Positions 1 to 8,009 are shown, counted from the first letter of the stretch. The stretch: 14,395 bases of DNA from Acidimicrobiia bacterium (GCA_009377735.1 WHTL01000064.1:1-14395); one strand, 5' to 3'. Notes: generated from the letters alone by a model not told the origin. Numbers and translations: made by a program.

Positions 1-247
1 GGTAGTCATTGATATCGTTTTCGATTTCTTCCACAGTAAATGTTGTAATGGCGACTCCCAGTCTGCTCCATATGATCTTACCCAAAGCCTGTGACAATCC
101 TGGGTCGATTCCTTCGGAGATTCTTAGCCTGTTATCGCCAGGTAGTTTGCAGTTAGCTGGCTCGCAAGTGCGGTCCTTCAATATCAATGGAGTCGGAGAT
201 CCCTTCCCGGTCCCAGACGGCCAAGATGTCAGGCGGCGAGGTTTCAC
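1..247 (-). CDS. partial ORF of unknown function, coupled to the antitoxin (possible toxin partner)
   Basis: On the minus strand a GTG at 247-245 overlaps the TGA of the upstream antitoxin gene (GTGA overlap, typical of translational coupling). The frame stays open for 82 codons to the window edge. The translation begins VKPRRLTSWPSG and ends TTFTVEEIENDINDY. By position it should be the toxin partner of the VapB45-type antitoxin. However, I cannot see the PIN-like start (hydrophobic strand followed by an acidic residue) expected of VapC45-type toxins. A second minus-strand frame, ending at 153, contains the stretch ILAVWDREGISDS and has more coding-like third positions around 153-260, so a frameshifted or decayed toxin is also possible. 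The segment 1-180 is visibly poorer in GC than the rest of the window. The function is not recognised. Confidence 0.3.
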   Translation of the reverse strand, partial: MKPRRLTSWPSGTGKGSPTPLILKDRTCEPANCKLPGDNRLRISEGIDPGLSQALGKIIWSRLGVAITTFTVEEIENDINDY

Positions 248-903
248 TGATCGCCAAACACAAAGCGTCCTGCGGCATCAAGAGTTCGTTCGGGTATCTT
301 GTAGGCGGCAGCGATGCGAGCTGGTTCGTCACCTGCTTGGACGAGGCGAGCGACGGCATGGGGGCGAATTGACGTTCCGCGGATCACGGGCGCACCGGAA
401 TGCCTTACCCCGTCGATGACGATCTGCGGGAGTCCCAACCTTGGCGCGAGCCGGACGGCAAGGCCGTGATCGAACTCGATAGTCCTCATCCTGGCTTCTG
501 CCTCTTCCATCCATGTAACCTGACCAGTTCGGAGATTCTCACCGAGTCCTGGAGCCAGCACCCGGACCGCCTCCTTCCGTATGCCGTCAGCCTTGAGGAC
601 TCGTTCCCGGGCGAATGGGTACGTGCCGTGTTCCTCTCGGAGTCTTTCCACCACGGGCCGGATTCGTTGCAAGGGGTGATCGCCTGCCCGAAAGGCAGCC
701 AGGTAGTAGGTCTCGACGAGCTCGCCGAACGTGGCGAGCCTCCCTGAATCAAGGGCGCTCTCGCGAATGACAGGCGGGTAGATGTTGACGCCTCGCGTGT
801 ATCCATTGATCCAACGGCGGGCCGTCCCGGAGGGCAGACCGAGATACTTATCAATCTCCCTGTACTCGTACAACTCGGCGTCGAGAATGCTTAGCGGATC
901 CAT
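244..903 (-). CDS. VapB45-type antitoxin (HTH plus DUF433)
   Basis: This 219-residue protein has the layout of VapB45-family antitoxins. The N-terminus carries a short helix-turn-helix-like segment (YEYREIDKYLGL, then SGTARRWINGY) as in MerR-like DNA binders. A middle linker contains TFGELVETYYLAAFR. The C-terminus is a DUF433 domain with GAPVIRGTSIRPHAVARLV and a second helical pair ending ERTLDAAGRFVF. In the family, this type of protein represses its own operon and neutralises a PIN-like nuclease toxin encoded just downstream. I chose the ATG at 903 because homology-like sequence begins there. The frame stays open to an ATG at 1038, but those extra 45 residues are Pro/Gly-rich and look non-conserved; a GTG five codons upstream of 903 is another option. 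No clear Shine-Dalgarno sequence precedes 903. The expected toxin is not recognisable downstream. Confidence 0.82.
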   Translation of the reverse strand: MDPLSILDAELYEYREIDKYLGLPSGTARRWINGYTRGVNIYPPVIRESALDSGRLATFGELVETYYLAAFRAGDHPLQRIRPVVERLREEHGTYPFARERVLKADGIRKEAVRVLAPGLGENLRTGQVTWMEEAEARMRTIEFDHGLAVRLAPRLGLPQIVIDGVRHSGAPVIRGTSIRPHAVARLVQAGDEPARIAAAYKIPERTLDAAGRFVFGDQ

Positions 904-1097
904 GTCGTAACTGTACACCTGGGGTCCGACCAGATATAGGCATGTGTGCGGAGCGACTGGCCCGAGATACGCAAGACCCGGCCGCTCACCGTCCGGAGAG
1001 GAACCGGGCTCACTTCCAAGGGCTACTGCCACAGGCACCTACATTTTGGCACCCGCCTATGACAGCGCCGTGAAGAGCATTTCTGTACAACCCGACC

Positions 1098-1103
1098 TAT
1101 ACG
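1098..1103 (+). promoter_or_regulatory. possible -10 element of a leaderless or short-leader promoter
   Basis: TATACG lies 9 nt upstream of the ATG at 1113, in the 209-nt divergent gap between the antitoxin gene and the 99-residue ORF. There is no purine-rich Shine-Dalgarno sequence in between, so a transcript starting at or near the ATG would fit. No convincing -35 hexamer is visible. Weak call. Confidence 0.25.
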
Positions 1104-1112
1104 TTCTCCGAC

Positions 1113-1412
1113 ATGGTTGAACTCACCCAGACCGAATCCGATCGGCTTATCGCGACGCTTAAACGCGTAGGTGGCGAAGCCCCGGAGAGGCTGGTGCAGA
1201 CCATAGGACACCTCAACAAGCAGGCGGTGGAACACTCGGTGTTCTCCTGGAAGGATGTCCATCCCTCACGACCGGATGCTACGGCTCTGGCAATCACTAA
1301 CGACGTGGCGGGCGCATCGACGTCGGGGGCAGAAGAGGCACTCACTGCCTACGAAATCAAAACTCGGTGGTCAAGGCGAGAAGACCACGTATCCGAACTC
1401 GCCTCCGCATGA
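1113..1412 (+). CDS. hypothetical protein, 99 aa
   Basis: The ORF begins MVELTQTESDRLIATLKRVG and has a plausible helical, charged N-terminal half (residues 1-50). The C-terminal half is Ala/Ser/Thr-rich and less protein-like (AGASTSGAEEALTAYEIKTR). Third codon positions are moderately GC-biased, which supports translation of at least the first 60 codons. I recognise no family. It lies 54 nt upstream of the TPR/SEC-C gene on the same strand and could share its transcript. It may also be the 5' remnant of a longer gene whose 3' end has been lost. The start is preceded by a TATACG hexamer and not by a ribosome binding site. Confidence 0.5.
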   Translation: MVELTQTESDRLIATLKRVGGEAPERLVQTIGHLNKQAVEHSVFSWKDVHPSRPDATALAITNDVAGASTSGAEEALTAYEIKTRWSRREDHVSELASA

Positions 1413-1466
1413 CCACCGCCGTCCCCGTCGTTGCCGTCGCGAGAAACAAGCTGGCATAGTTGAAGG

Positions 1467-2579
1467 GTGGCATCCGTCCGACAAACCGACACCTACGACG
1501 AAGTAGTCGGACTTTTGACGACCGGGGATCAGGCCCGCCGCGACGGTCACCTTGATTCGGCTCTCGACAATTATCGGCGTGCCCTCGATCACCCTTGCGC
1601 CTATCACCACGTCGACGTTGCCCAGGTTCACGACGAGATCCATCAAGTGTTGCGCTCGCTGGATAGATATGACGAGGCCATATCCGCGAAGAGAGACGCC
1701 ATCGACGCCGGGTACCGTTCCGTTCTGGATCCTGAAGCCGATATTGCCGAGTGTCTGCTGGAAGCCGGTCGGCGGGAGGAGGCCGATCTGCTGTACGCCA
1801 AATTGCGCGCCCGCGACCCCGAAGACGTATGGCTCTACAACTCGGCCGGGTTCGCCTACGGCGGTATCGACGATGACGAATCGTTGCGATGGTGTCTCGA
1901 CGGCATCGAGATGGCATTTGCCACTGGCGACCCCGATCTGGTCGTCGCTGAGCTGAAAGAATGGGCCACCGATGCCTGGGATGGCCTTTCCTTGCCATAC
2001 GACCACGATCTCCTGGAGCGTGTTGAGGAGTTCGTGGACAACTGGGGCACGGGGCCCGACGCCCGGGAGTGGCCCAAACTTGAATCCAAGCGGTTGGACG
2101 TGTGTGATCACTGTGGCTTCGATCCCGACGAACCCTGGGATGGTGACGATTCTCTTCATTGGACCAGGGAGGTGGTACCGGTTACCTCGCCTGCGGCAAG
2201 GGGGACCCCAATGACGATGGCCCTGGCGTGGTTTCCCGCCACAGAGTGGAATGACGCCACCGAACGGTGGCCCGACCTCGTCGATCATATGCCAAAAGAT
2301 CATGCCGCCTACTCCGAGCGGATCGAGGCTCGTCTCAAGCGGCTCCGTAGCGTCGATCCTGGACGACCCCTGATGGTGGCGCCGATCTACGTGGATGATC
2401 TGGTCGATGCCCATGGCGATGAAGCGGGCACGGCGGAAGCTCGCGCCATCCACGCCGCCGATCTTGCTCGAACAGGAAAGACTCGGAAATGGCCACCGAC
2501 CCGCAATGAGCCGTGTTGGTGTGGGTCAGGACGCAAGTACAAGAGATGTTGCGGACCCACCCCCGCCGCCGAGGACTGA
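1467..2579 (+). CDS. TPR-like protein with C-terminal SEC-C zinc motif
   Basis: This 370-residue protein starts at GTG 1467, the first possible start after an in-frame TGA at 1461. Residues of about 5-130 form helical pairs resembling tetratricopeptide repeats (DQARRDGHLDSALDNYRRAL and IAECLLEAGRREEADLLYAK). The middle holds a single CxxC pair (C213, C216). The C-terminus is a clear SEC-C motif: C350-x-C352, eight residues, C361-C362, in RNEPCWCGSGRKYKRCCG. SEC-C motifs bind zinc and occur at the ends of SecA and of many uncharacterised proteins, where they are thought to mediate protein or ribosome contacts. The TPR part suggests a scaffold or adaptor. No signal peptide or membrane segment is visible, so the protein is probably cytoplasmic. 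The exact role is unknown; the domain assignment is firm for SEC-C and moderate for TPR. Confidence 0.85.
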   Translation: MASVRQTDTYDEVVGLLTTGDQARRDGHLDSALDNYRRALDHPCAYHHVDVAQVHDEIHQVLRSLDRYDEAISAKRDAIDAGYRSVLDPEADIAECLLEAGRREEADLLYAKLRARDPEDVWLYNSAGFAYGGIDDDESLRWCLDGIEMAFATGDPDLVVAELKEWATDAWDGLSLPYDHDLLERVEEFVDNWGTGPDAREWPKLESKRLDVCDHCGFDPDEPWDGDDSLHWTREVVPVTSPAARGTPMTMALAWFPATEWNDATERWPDLVDHMPKDHAAYSERIEARLKRLRSVDPGRPLMVAPIYVDDLVDAHGDEAGTAEARAIHAADLARTGKTRKWPPTRNEPCWCGSGRKYKRCCGPTPAAED

Positions 2580-2699
2580 TCTCCCGCTTTAACCCATCAC
2601 GCCCTCTCGGCATACGCCGGCGCATTCTGACGTTGCCACCTGTCTTCGTGGAGAGATGACCAGACCAAATCTGTCACACCCCTCTCGTACTGTTGAGGC

Positions 2700-3917
2700 A
2701 TGGAAACCAACATCGACAATCTCGCTGAAGCGATCAGGGGTCTGACCGACGCCATCCGAGAGTTGGACGCCGAGGGGATGTCCGTCGACGAGCTGGCGGA
2801 GGGAATCCCGGCGCTGACGGTGCTGATGGACCGGGCCGAGGCGGCCCGGTTGGGGATGGTTGGGGAGTTCGACCGTCGTGGCGGCGCCGATGTCACCGCT
2901 CACACCTCGACTACCTCCTGGTTGAAGGACCGCTGTGACATTTCGGGGTCCACGGCTCGGGAAAAGGTGCGGGTGGCTCGGGCGTTGCGTCTGATGCCAC
3001 TCACGGAAGCGGCCTTCGGCGATGGGCGACTCGGGTATAGCCACGTCCGGGAGTTGACCCGCTGCCATAGCGCACATCCCGACGTCTTTGGTGACCACGA
3101 GGAGACCCTGGTGGACGTGGCGGGGCCGTTGTCGGTGCGGGATCTGCGTCGAGCCCTCGATCATTGGCGCCAGACCCTCGACGGCCCGGGCGTCCTCGAC
3201 GAACTCGAAGAACAACACGGGCGACGCCGGTTGTGGCTCTCGGAAGCCTTCGAGGGGATGATACGGATGGATGGCGACATCGATCCCGATACCGCCGAGC
3301 CCATTCGGGTCGCTCTCGACGCCATCTGTGACCGCGATGCACGTGCATCGACCGACGACCACCGCACCCAATCCCAAAAAAGAGCAGATGCCCTCTCCGA
3401 GATCTGCCGACAGTGGCTCGACGGTGCCGACACCCCCCAGATCGGTGGCGAACGGCCCCACCTGGACGTGTTGGTCGACGTTGACGTGCTTTCGGGGTGG
3501 ACCGCCGGTGCCGGTGAGACCACTGGTGGACGGGTCGTCCATCCGGAAGTGGCCCGAAGGTTGGCATGTGACGCCTCGGTATCCCGGATCGTTCTTGCCG
3601 GCGACTCAGAGCCGCTCGACGTGGGACGAAGAACCCGGGTCGTGCCCGCCGGGATGCGTAGGGCCCTGGTGGCTCGGGATAGGGGATGTCGGTTCCCCGG
3701 ATGTGACCGACCGCCACGATGGTGCGACGCTCATCACATCATCCACTGGATCAGGAACGGCCCAACCAGCCTCTACAACCTCGTGCTCCTGTGCCGTCGG
3801 CACCACCGAATCGTCCACGAGGGCCGCTGGCAGGTCCTTCGAGACCAGGGCGACATCACCTTCATCTACCCCAACGGCATCGAACACACCAACTCTGATC
3901 GTCTCATCTCTATGTAG
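2700..3917 (+). CDS. DUF222/13E12-type HNH endonuclease
   Basis: This 405-residue protein has the two-part plan of the actinobacterial 13E12 repeat family. An N-terminal helical DUF222 region (about residues 1-260) contains the stretches DRAEAARLGMVGEFDRRGG and LKDRCDISGSTAREKVRVAR. A C-terminal HNH nuclease domain covers about residues 320-375. Visible HNH residues are C330 and C335 (CRFPGCDRP), the D343-A-H345-H346 core, N360, C365 and H368/H369 (CRRHHRIVHEG), consistent with a zinc-stapled metal-dependent nuclease. The length fits the family. These genes are multicopy and variable in actinobacterial genomes. Their biological role is not established; DNA cleavage linked to mobility or defence is inference. 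It is transcribed in the same direction as the orphan HsdR-like gene downstream. Catalytic residues appear intact and I see no frameshift. Confidence 0.9.
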   Translation: METNIDNLAEAIRGLTDAIRELDAEGMSVDELAEGIPALTVLMDRAEAARLGMVGEFDRRGGADVTAHTSTTSWLKDRCDISGSTAREKVRVARALRLMPLTEAAFGDGRLGYSHVRELTRCHSAHPDVFGDHEETLVDVAGPLSVRDLRRALDHWRQTLDGPGVLDELEEQHGRRRLWLSEAFEGMIRMDGDIDPDTAEPIRVALDAICDRDARASTDDHRTQSQKRADALSEICRQWLDGADTPQIGGERPHLDVLVDVDVLSGWTAGAGETTGGRVVHPEVARRLACDASVSRIVLAGDSEPLDVGRRTRVVPAGMRRALVARDRGCRFPGCDRPPRWCDAHHIIHWIRNGPTSLYNLVLLCRRHHRIVHEGRWQVLRDQGDITFIYPNGIEHTNSDRLISM

Positions 3918-3981
3918 CCCCACCACAATCTCAACATCAGCCCCCTGGTATCGAGAAACCCTGTGCCTTACGTTCGAAACC

Positions 3982-4449
3982 ATGGACGACACGCTTCGGA
4001 TAAACACGATGGACGATGTCCTGGCAGTGGTGAAGGTCATCGGACGCAAAGGCGCCCCGGATGAGACGTTTATTGCGGGCTTCGACGATGAACGGTGCCT
4101 CCAGGTAGTTCTACCGGTCGACCTGGGCGGTAACAACCTGGCGGAGTGGATCGCGGCGATTGGAGAGTTGACGCTACCGGGTGAGGGGCTGCTTGTTGTG
4201 TCCCGGCGACCGGTTGGCGATGGTCCCGTCGACCGCCCCGAAGACGAGGAGACGTGGAACCATATGGTGGCGGCGTGTCCCTCAGACGGCCCCGTCGTCC
4301 TCGACTGGTTCGTCGTGGCCGGACGGTACGCCTTCTCCTTGGCCGAGTTCGCCCAGGCGCCCACGGGATGGGACCGGTGGGGCATTGATTTCGATCTCGG
4401 CAAGGCACCGGTGCCTCGTCGTCGTCGTTCCTCCCGTGGTTGCCATTGA
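3982..4449 (+). CDS. RadC/JAB-like protein lacking the metal-binding histidines
   Basis: This 155-residue protein is read from ATG 3982 (MDDTLRINTMDDV); a second ATG at 4009 is an equally possible start. The segment at residues 70-120 reads like a RadC-type JAB/MPN domain. GLLVVSRRPVGDGP aligns by eye with the RadC metal loop (normally HNHPSG). PVVLDWFVVAGRYAFSLAEF aligns with the strand 'xLDHxIVGxGRYxSLxE'. The two histidines of the JAMM site are replaced by S74 and R76, so metallopeptidase-like activity is unlikely. Related small RadC-like proteins of unknown function exist in actinobacteria. The gene lies 64 nt after the HNH gene and 132 nt before the HsdR-like gene, all on the same strand. 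That it is a real gene is likely; the fold assignment is inference from pattern only. Confidence 0.6.
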   Translation: MDDTLRINTMDDVLAVVKVIGRKGAPDETFIAGFDDERCLQVVLPVDLGGNNLAEWIAAIGELTLPGEGLLVVSRRPVGDGPVDRPEDEETWNHMVAACPSDGPVVLDWFVVAGRYAFSLAEFAQAPTGWDRWGIDFDLGKAPVPRRRRSSRGCH

Positions 4450-4510
4450 GAATGGGGAGGGAAACATGGCCCTGACTTGATCCGAGTTGAGATAATCACC
4501 GACTGATCTG

Positions 4511-4523
4511 GCGGGTCACCCGC
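4511..4523. repeat. 13-bp palindrome upstream of the HsdR-like gene
   Basis: GCGGGT-C-ACCCGC is a perfect inverted repeat with one central base, 58 nt upstream of the ATG at 4582 in the 132-nt gap. It could be an operator half-site pair for a regulator of the nuclease gene. In GC-rich DNA a palindrome of this size can also arise by chance. There is no T-tract, so it is not a convincing terminator for the gene upstream. Confidence 0.3.
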
Positions 4524-4581
4524 GCCACTGGGGACCGTGGCCCGCGGCGGTAGCGGTAATCCTGTCATCATGTACTGAGAG

Positions 4582-7500
4582 ATGACCACGCCGACCAGAG
4601 AGGAGCCTTTCGAGGCTCACATCGCCGATTATCTGCTCGAGCATGGCTATGTCCGCGCTGAGCGGTACGACACCGATAGGGCTCTCGATGTGGGAAACCT
4701 GGTCAAGTTCCTCGACGAAACCCAAGCTGATCGCCTCATCCAGCTCGAGGGTTTGATCGGTCCCGGCATCGAGGATGCGGTCGTCAACCGACTCACCCAT
4801 CAGCTAAAACAACGAGGCTCGCTCGACGTTCTCCGTCGGGGATGGGATGACCGCGGTGTCCACTTCGATCTCGCCTACTTCGCCCCTGCCTCTGGGATCA
4901 ATCCCGACGTCGAACGAATGTACCGCTCGAACCGTATCTCCGTTATGCGCCAGGTCCCTCTCGGCGAGGGCCAAAGCGTCGACCTTGCCCTGTCCATCAA
5001 CGGCGTTCCGGTGATCACGGCCGAGCTGAAGCGCCAAACGGCGGGACAAACCCTTACCGATGCAATCGAACAGTATCGGCGTCGCGACCCCGATCTTCCG
5101 CTGTTCCGGGTCGCCGAGCGAGCGGTTGTCCACTTCGCCCTCGATACCGACGCGGTGGCGATGGCCACGACGATTCGTGGTCACGAGACCCACTTCCTCC
5201 CGTTCAACCGAGGGCGTGATGGTGGGGCCGGTAATCCCGACGTGCCCGGTAGGGCCAAGACCTCCTATCTCTGGGAGGAAGTGTGGTCGTGGGACTCTCT
5301 TCTCGATCTCATGAAGCGATTCGTTGCGATCCACGGAGCACCGGCCAACAACTTCCGAGAGGGCAAACTGATCTTCCCCCGCTATCACCAGCTCGAGGTG
5401 GTCCGCAAGCTCGAAGCCCACGCCCGGTCAAATGGCTCCGGTGAGAGCTACCTGATCCAGCATTCGGCGGGATCGGGAAAGTCGAATTCGATCGCATGGA
5501 CGGCTCATCGTCTCCACAGTCTCCATGACCCCAACGACGAGCGGGTGTTTCACACCGTCGTGGTGGTCACCGACCGCAGGGTGCTCGATCGCCAAATCCG
5601 TGACACCATCCGCGGCTTCGAGCACACCCACGGCGTTATCGAGGCCGCGGATCGCAACTCCCAGCAACTCGCCGATGCCCTTGAACGAAATGTGCCGATC
5701 GTCATCACCACACTCCAGAAGTTCCCTTTCGTGATCGACCGAATCGGGTTGCTTCCCGATCGGAGGTACGCCGTCATCGTCGACGAGGCCCATTCCTCCC
5801 AAACGGGTGACGCGGCCCGCGAAATGCGCGAGGCGCTCACCGTCGGGGGAACGCGGGACCAGGAAGGCGAGATCGACGTAGACGAGGCAATCCGCCGCAC
5901 CATGGAATCGGCCGGCACCCATGAAAACCTCAGCTTCTTTGCCTTCTCGGCCACCCCGAAACAAAAGACCTTGGAGATGTTCGGCAATCGTCTTGAGGAC
6001 GGTCGTCACGTCCCCTTCCACCTCTACTCGATGCGCCAAGCGATCGAAGAGGGGTTCATCATGGACGTCCTCCAGAACTACACCACCTATCAACGCTACT
6101 TCGAGCTCACCAAGCTCGTCGAGGATGACCCCGAGCTGACCACGAAGGAAGGAAGCCGCGCCATCGCCCGCTTCCTCGAGCTCCATCCCACCAATGTCGC
6201 CCAGAAAGCCGAGGTGATGGTGGAGCACTTCCAGCACAGTGTGAGACGCAAGATCAACAACCGGGCCAAGGCGATGGTCGTCACCTCGTCGCGAGCGGCC
6301 GCGGTGCGATATCACGCTGCCATCAAGAAACACATCGCCGACGAGGGGTACGCCAACATCGGAGTGTTGGTTGCATTCTCGGGGTCAATTGACGACGGGA
6401 CCGGGGTCCAGGCCACCGAGGCCCAGCTCAACGGGTTCGGCGAGTCGGAACTCACCGACCAGTTCGACAAGCCGGAGAATCGTATCCTGGTCGTTGCCGA
6501 GAAATATCAAACCGGGTTCGACCAGCCACTCCTCCACACCATGTACGTCGACAAGAAGTTGCAGGGCGTGAATGCGGTGCAGACGCTCTCACGTCTCAAC
6601 CGGACCCACCCCGCCAAGAGCGATACGTTCGTGCTCGACTTCGTGAACACCGTGGACGAGATCAGGGAAGCCTTCCAGCCGTTCTATGAGACCACCGAAC
6701 TCTCCGAGGCCACCGATCCCAACCTCCTCTATGACGTCCGCACCAATCTGATGGAGTTTGGCGTCATCTGGCCCGACGATCTCGATCGGTATGCGGAAGC
6801 ATTCTTTTCGGATGCTGCGATCGGTGAGCTCGAATCGATCCTCGACGGCGCCGTGAGCCGCTACCACCAATTCGCCGAGGACGAGGAGGCGCAGGAAGAC
6901 TTCAAACAGCTCCTCGACCGTTACGTCCGCCTCTATTCGTTCCTAACCCACGTGATCTCGTTCACCGACCCCGAGCTCGAGAAGCTCTATCTCTTTGCAC
7001 GGGCCCTGAAGCCAAAGATCGCCGATAGGGACGGCCGAGATCTTCTCGACCTGAGTGACGATGTGGATCTGGTTGCCTTTCGTTTGGAGATGACATCGGA
7101 GGGAGATATCGAACTTGAACCCGGAACTGATACTCCGTTGACACCGCCGACGGGGCTGGGTCCGGGCAGTTATGAGGAGTTCGTGGTCCGGTTGTCAGAG
7201 TTGATCGATTCCATCAACGATCGATTCGGCACCGATTGGGACGAGGTCGACTGGTTGGTAGACGAACAGCGTGTCCGTCGGATCGTGGCTGACGATGCCG
7301 TCATAGAGGCGTTCCGATCCAACAACTCCAGAGACTTTCGGCGCCTTTTGGCAGATCGTTACTTGGACGAGGTGCACAACACTCGGGACCGCAACGAGAA
7401 GGTGTGGCTCGACACCATCAGCACGGCCGGCTTGCTGGAGGCAATCATCGACTACCGCACCCCCGAAATCGAGCGCCGCATCGCCGGTCAGAAGACAACT

Positions 7501-7983
7501 GATGAGCTCCTCGCCTCAGACGAATCACAGCATCTTGAGTTCAAGGAGACCTTTCGTTGGGGTTTGCATCAGGCGAAGGCGGTCCCAGGTGTAGAGGACT
7601 CCGTCATCAAGACGGTCGCGGCGTTCCTAAACAGCGGGGGAGGCACACTAATAATCGGTGTGGCCGACCGTGGTGAGGCGGTCGGCCTCGACGCCGACTT
7701 GAACACGTTTAGCAGTCCGGACCGAGACAGTCTCGAGAACTGGCTCTATCAGAAGCTGGAGACAGCGCTTGGGTTCAACAACTCCCGCCTTGCCACCCTC
7801 ACCTTCGTCGGAGTGGACGGTGTCACAATCGCCCGGATAGATGTCGAACCCGCTCCCGAGGAAGTGTGGGCGAAGACATCCAAGGACCCCGAGGCCTTCT
7901 TCGTGCGTCATGGCAACGCCACCAAACAACTGGGAGGAGCCGACGCCGTTGGATACATCAGGGACCAGTGGCCGAGCCAGTAG
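4582..7983 (+). CDS. hsdR: orphan HsdR-like restriction translocase fused to an AlbA_2/Schlafen-type domain
   Basis: This 1133-residue protein follows the type I restriction R-subunit plan. A PD-(D/E)xK nuclease has D134 and E148-L-K150 within VDLALSINGVPVITAELK. A short F-P-R-Y-H269-Q270 motif precedes an SF2 translocase with Walker A HSAGSGKS (294-301), DEAH (401-404), SATP (456-459), TGFDQP (644-649) and motif VI QTLSRLNR (667-674). A helical C-terminal region runs to about 970. It closely resembles a subfamily of roughly 1000-residue HsdR proteins. Beyond that it carries an extra domain from about 974: L985-E986-F-K988, then F1015-L-N-S-GGG (1019-1021) and IIGVAD (1024-1029), the signature of AlbA_2 (Schlafen_2) nucleic-acid-binding domains. 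All nuclease and helicase residues look intact. No hsdM or hsdS gene is in the window. DNA cleavage after ATP-driven translocation is expected from the family; what supplies target recognition is unknown. Confidence 0.93.
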   Translation: MTTPTREEPFEAHIADYLLEHGYVRAERYDTDRALDVGNLVKFLDETQADRLIQLEGLIGPGIEDAVVNRLTHQLKQRGSLDVLRRGWDDRGVHFDLAYFAPASGINPDVERMYRSNRISVMRQVPLGEGQSVDLALSINGVPVITAELKRQTAGQTLTDAIEQYRRRDPDLPLFRVAERAVVHFALDTDAVAMATTIRGHETHFLPFNRGRDGGAGNPDVPGRAKTSYLWEEVWSWDSLLDLMKRFVAIHGAPANNFREGKLIFPRYHQLEVVRKLEAHARSNGSGESYLIQHSAGSGKSNSIAWTAHRLHSLHDPNDERVFHTVVVVTDRRVLDRQIRDTIRGFEHTHGVIEAADRNSQQLADALERNVPIVITTLQKFPFVIDRIGLLPDRRYAVIVDEAHSSQTGDAAREMREALTVGGTRDQEGEIDVDEAIRRTMESAGTHENLSFFAFSATPKQKTLEMFGNRLEDGRHVPFHLYSMRQAIEEGFIMDVLQNYTTYQRYFELTKLVEDDPELTTKEGSRAIARFLELHPTNVAQKAEVMVEHFQHSVRRKINNRAKAMVVTSSRAAAVRYHAAIKKHIADEGYANIGVLVAFSGSIDDGTGVQATEAQLNGFGESELTDQFDKPENRILVVAEKYQTGFDQPLLHTMYVDKKLQGVNAVQTLSRLNRTHPAKSDTFVLDFVNTVDEIREAFQPFYETTELSEATDPNLLYDVRTNLMEFGVIWPDDLDRYAEAFFSDAAIGELESILDGAVSRYHQFAEDEEAQEDFKQLLDRYVRLYSFLTHVISFTDPELEKLYLFARALKPKIADRDGRDLLDLSDDVDLVAFRLEMTSEGDIELEPGTDTPLTPPTGLGPGSYEEFVVRLSELIDSINDRFGTDWDEVDWLVDEQRVRRIVADDAVIEAFRSNNSRDFRRLLADRYLDEVHNTRDRNEKVWLDTISTAGLLEAIIDYRTPEIERRIAGQKTTDELLASDESQHLEFKETFRWGLHQAKAVPGVEDSVIKTVAAFLNSGGGTLIIGVADRGEAVGLDADLNTFSSPDRDSLENWLYQKLETALGFNNSRLATLTFVGVDGVTIARIDVEPAPEEVWAKTSKDPEAFFVRHGNATKQLGGADAVGYIRDQWPSQ

Positions 7984-8009
7984 ATACAACCCAGACGTCG
8001 CCGACCGTC

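Noticed and set aside
904..1038. N-terminal extension of the antitoxin frame to ATG 1038
   Set aside because: The added 45 residues are Pro/Gly-rich without family similarity; the HTH region begins at the 903 start.
2589..3542. 317-codon minus-strand frame opposite the HNH gene
   Set aside because: Shadow of the DUF222-HNH coding strand; no recognisable motif.
3606..4589. 327-codon minus-strand frame
   Set aside because: Spans two plus-strand genes and is Ser/Pro/Arg-rich, as expected for an antisense frame.
5428..6333. 301-codon minus-strand frame inside the HsdR-like gene
   Set aside because: The plus strand here encodes the Walker A, DEAH and SATP helicase motifs.
4582..7983. Complete type I restriction-modification locus
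   Set aside because: Only the R subunit is present; no HsdM or HsdS coding sequence exists on either strand of the window.
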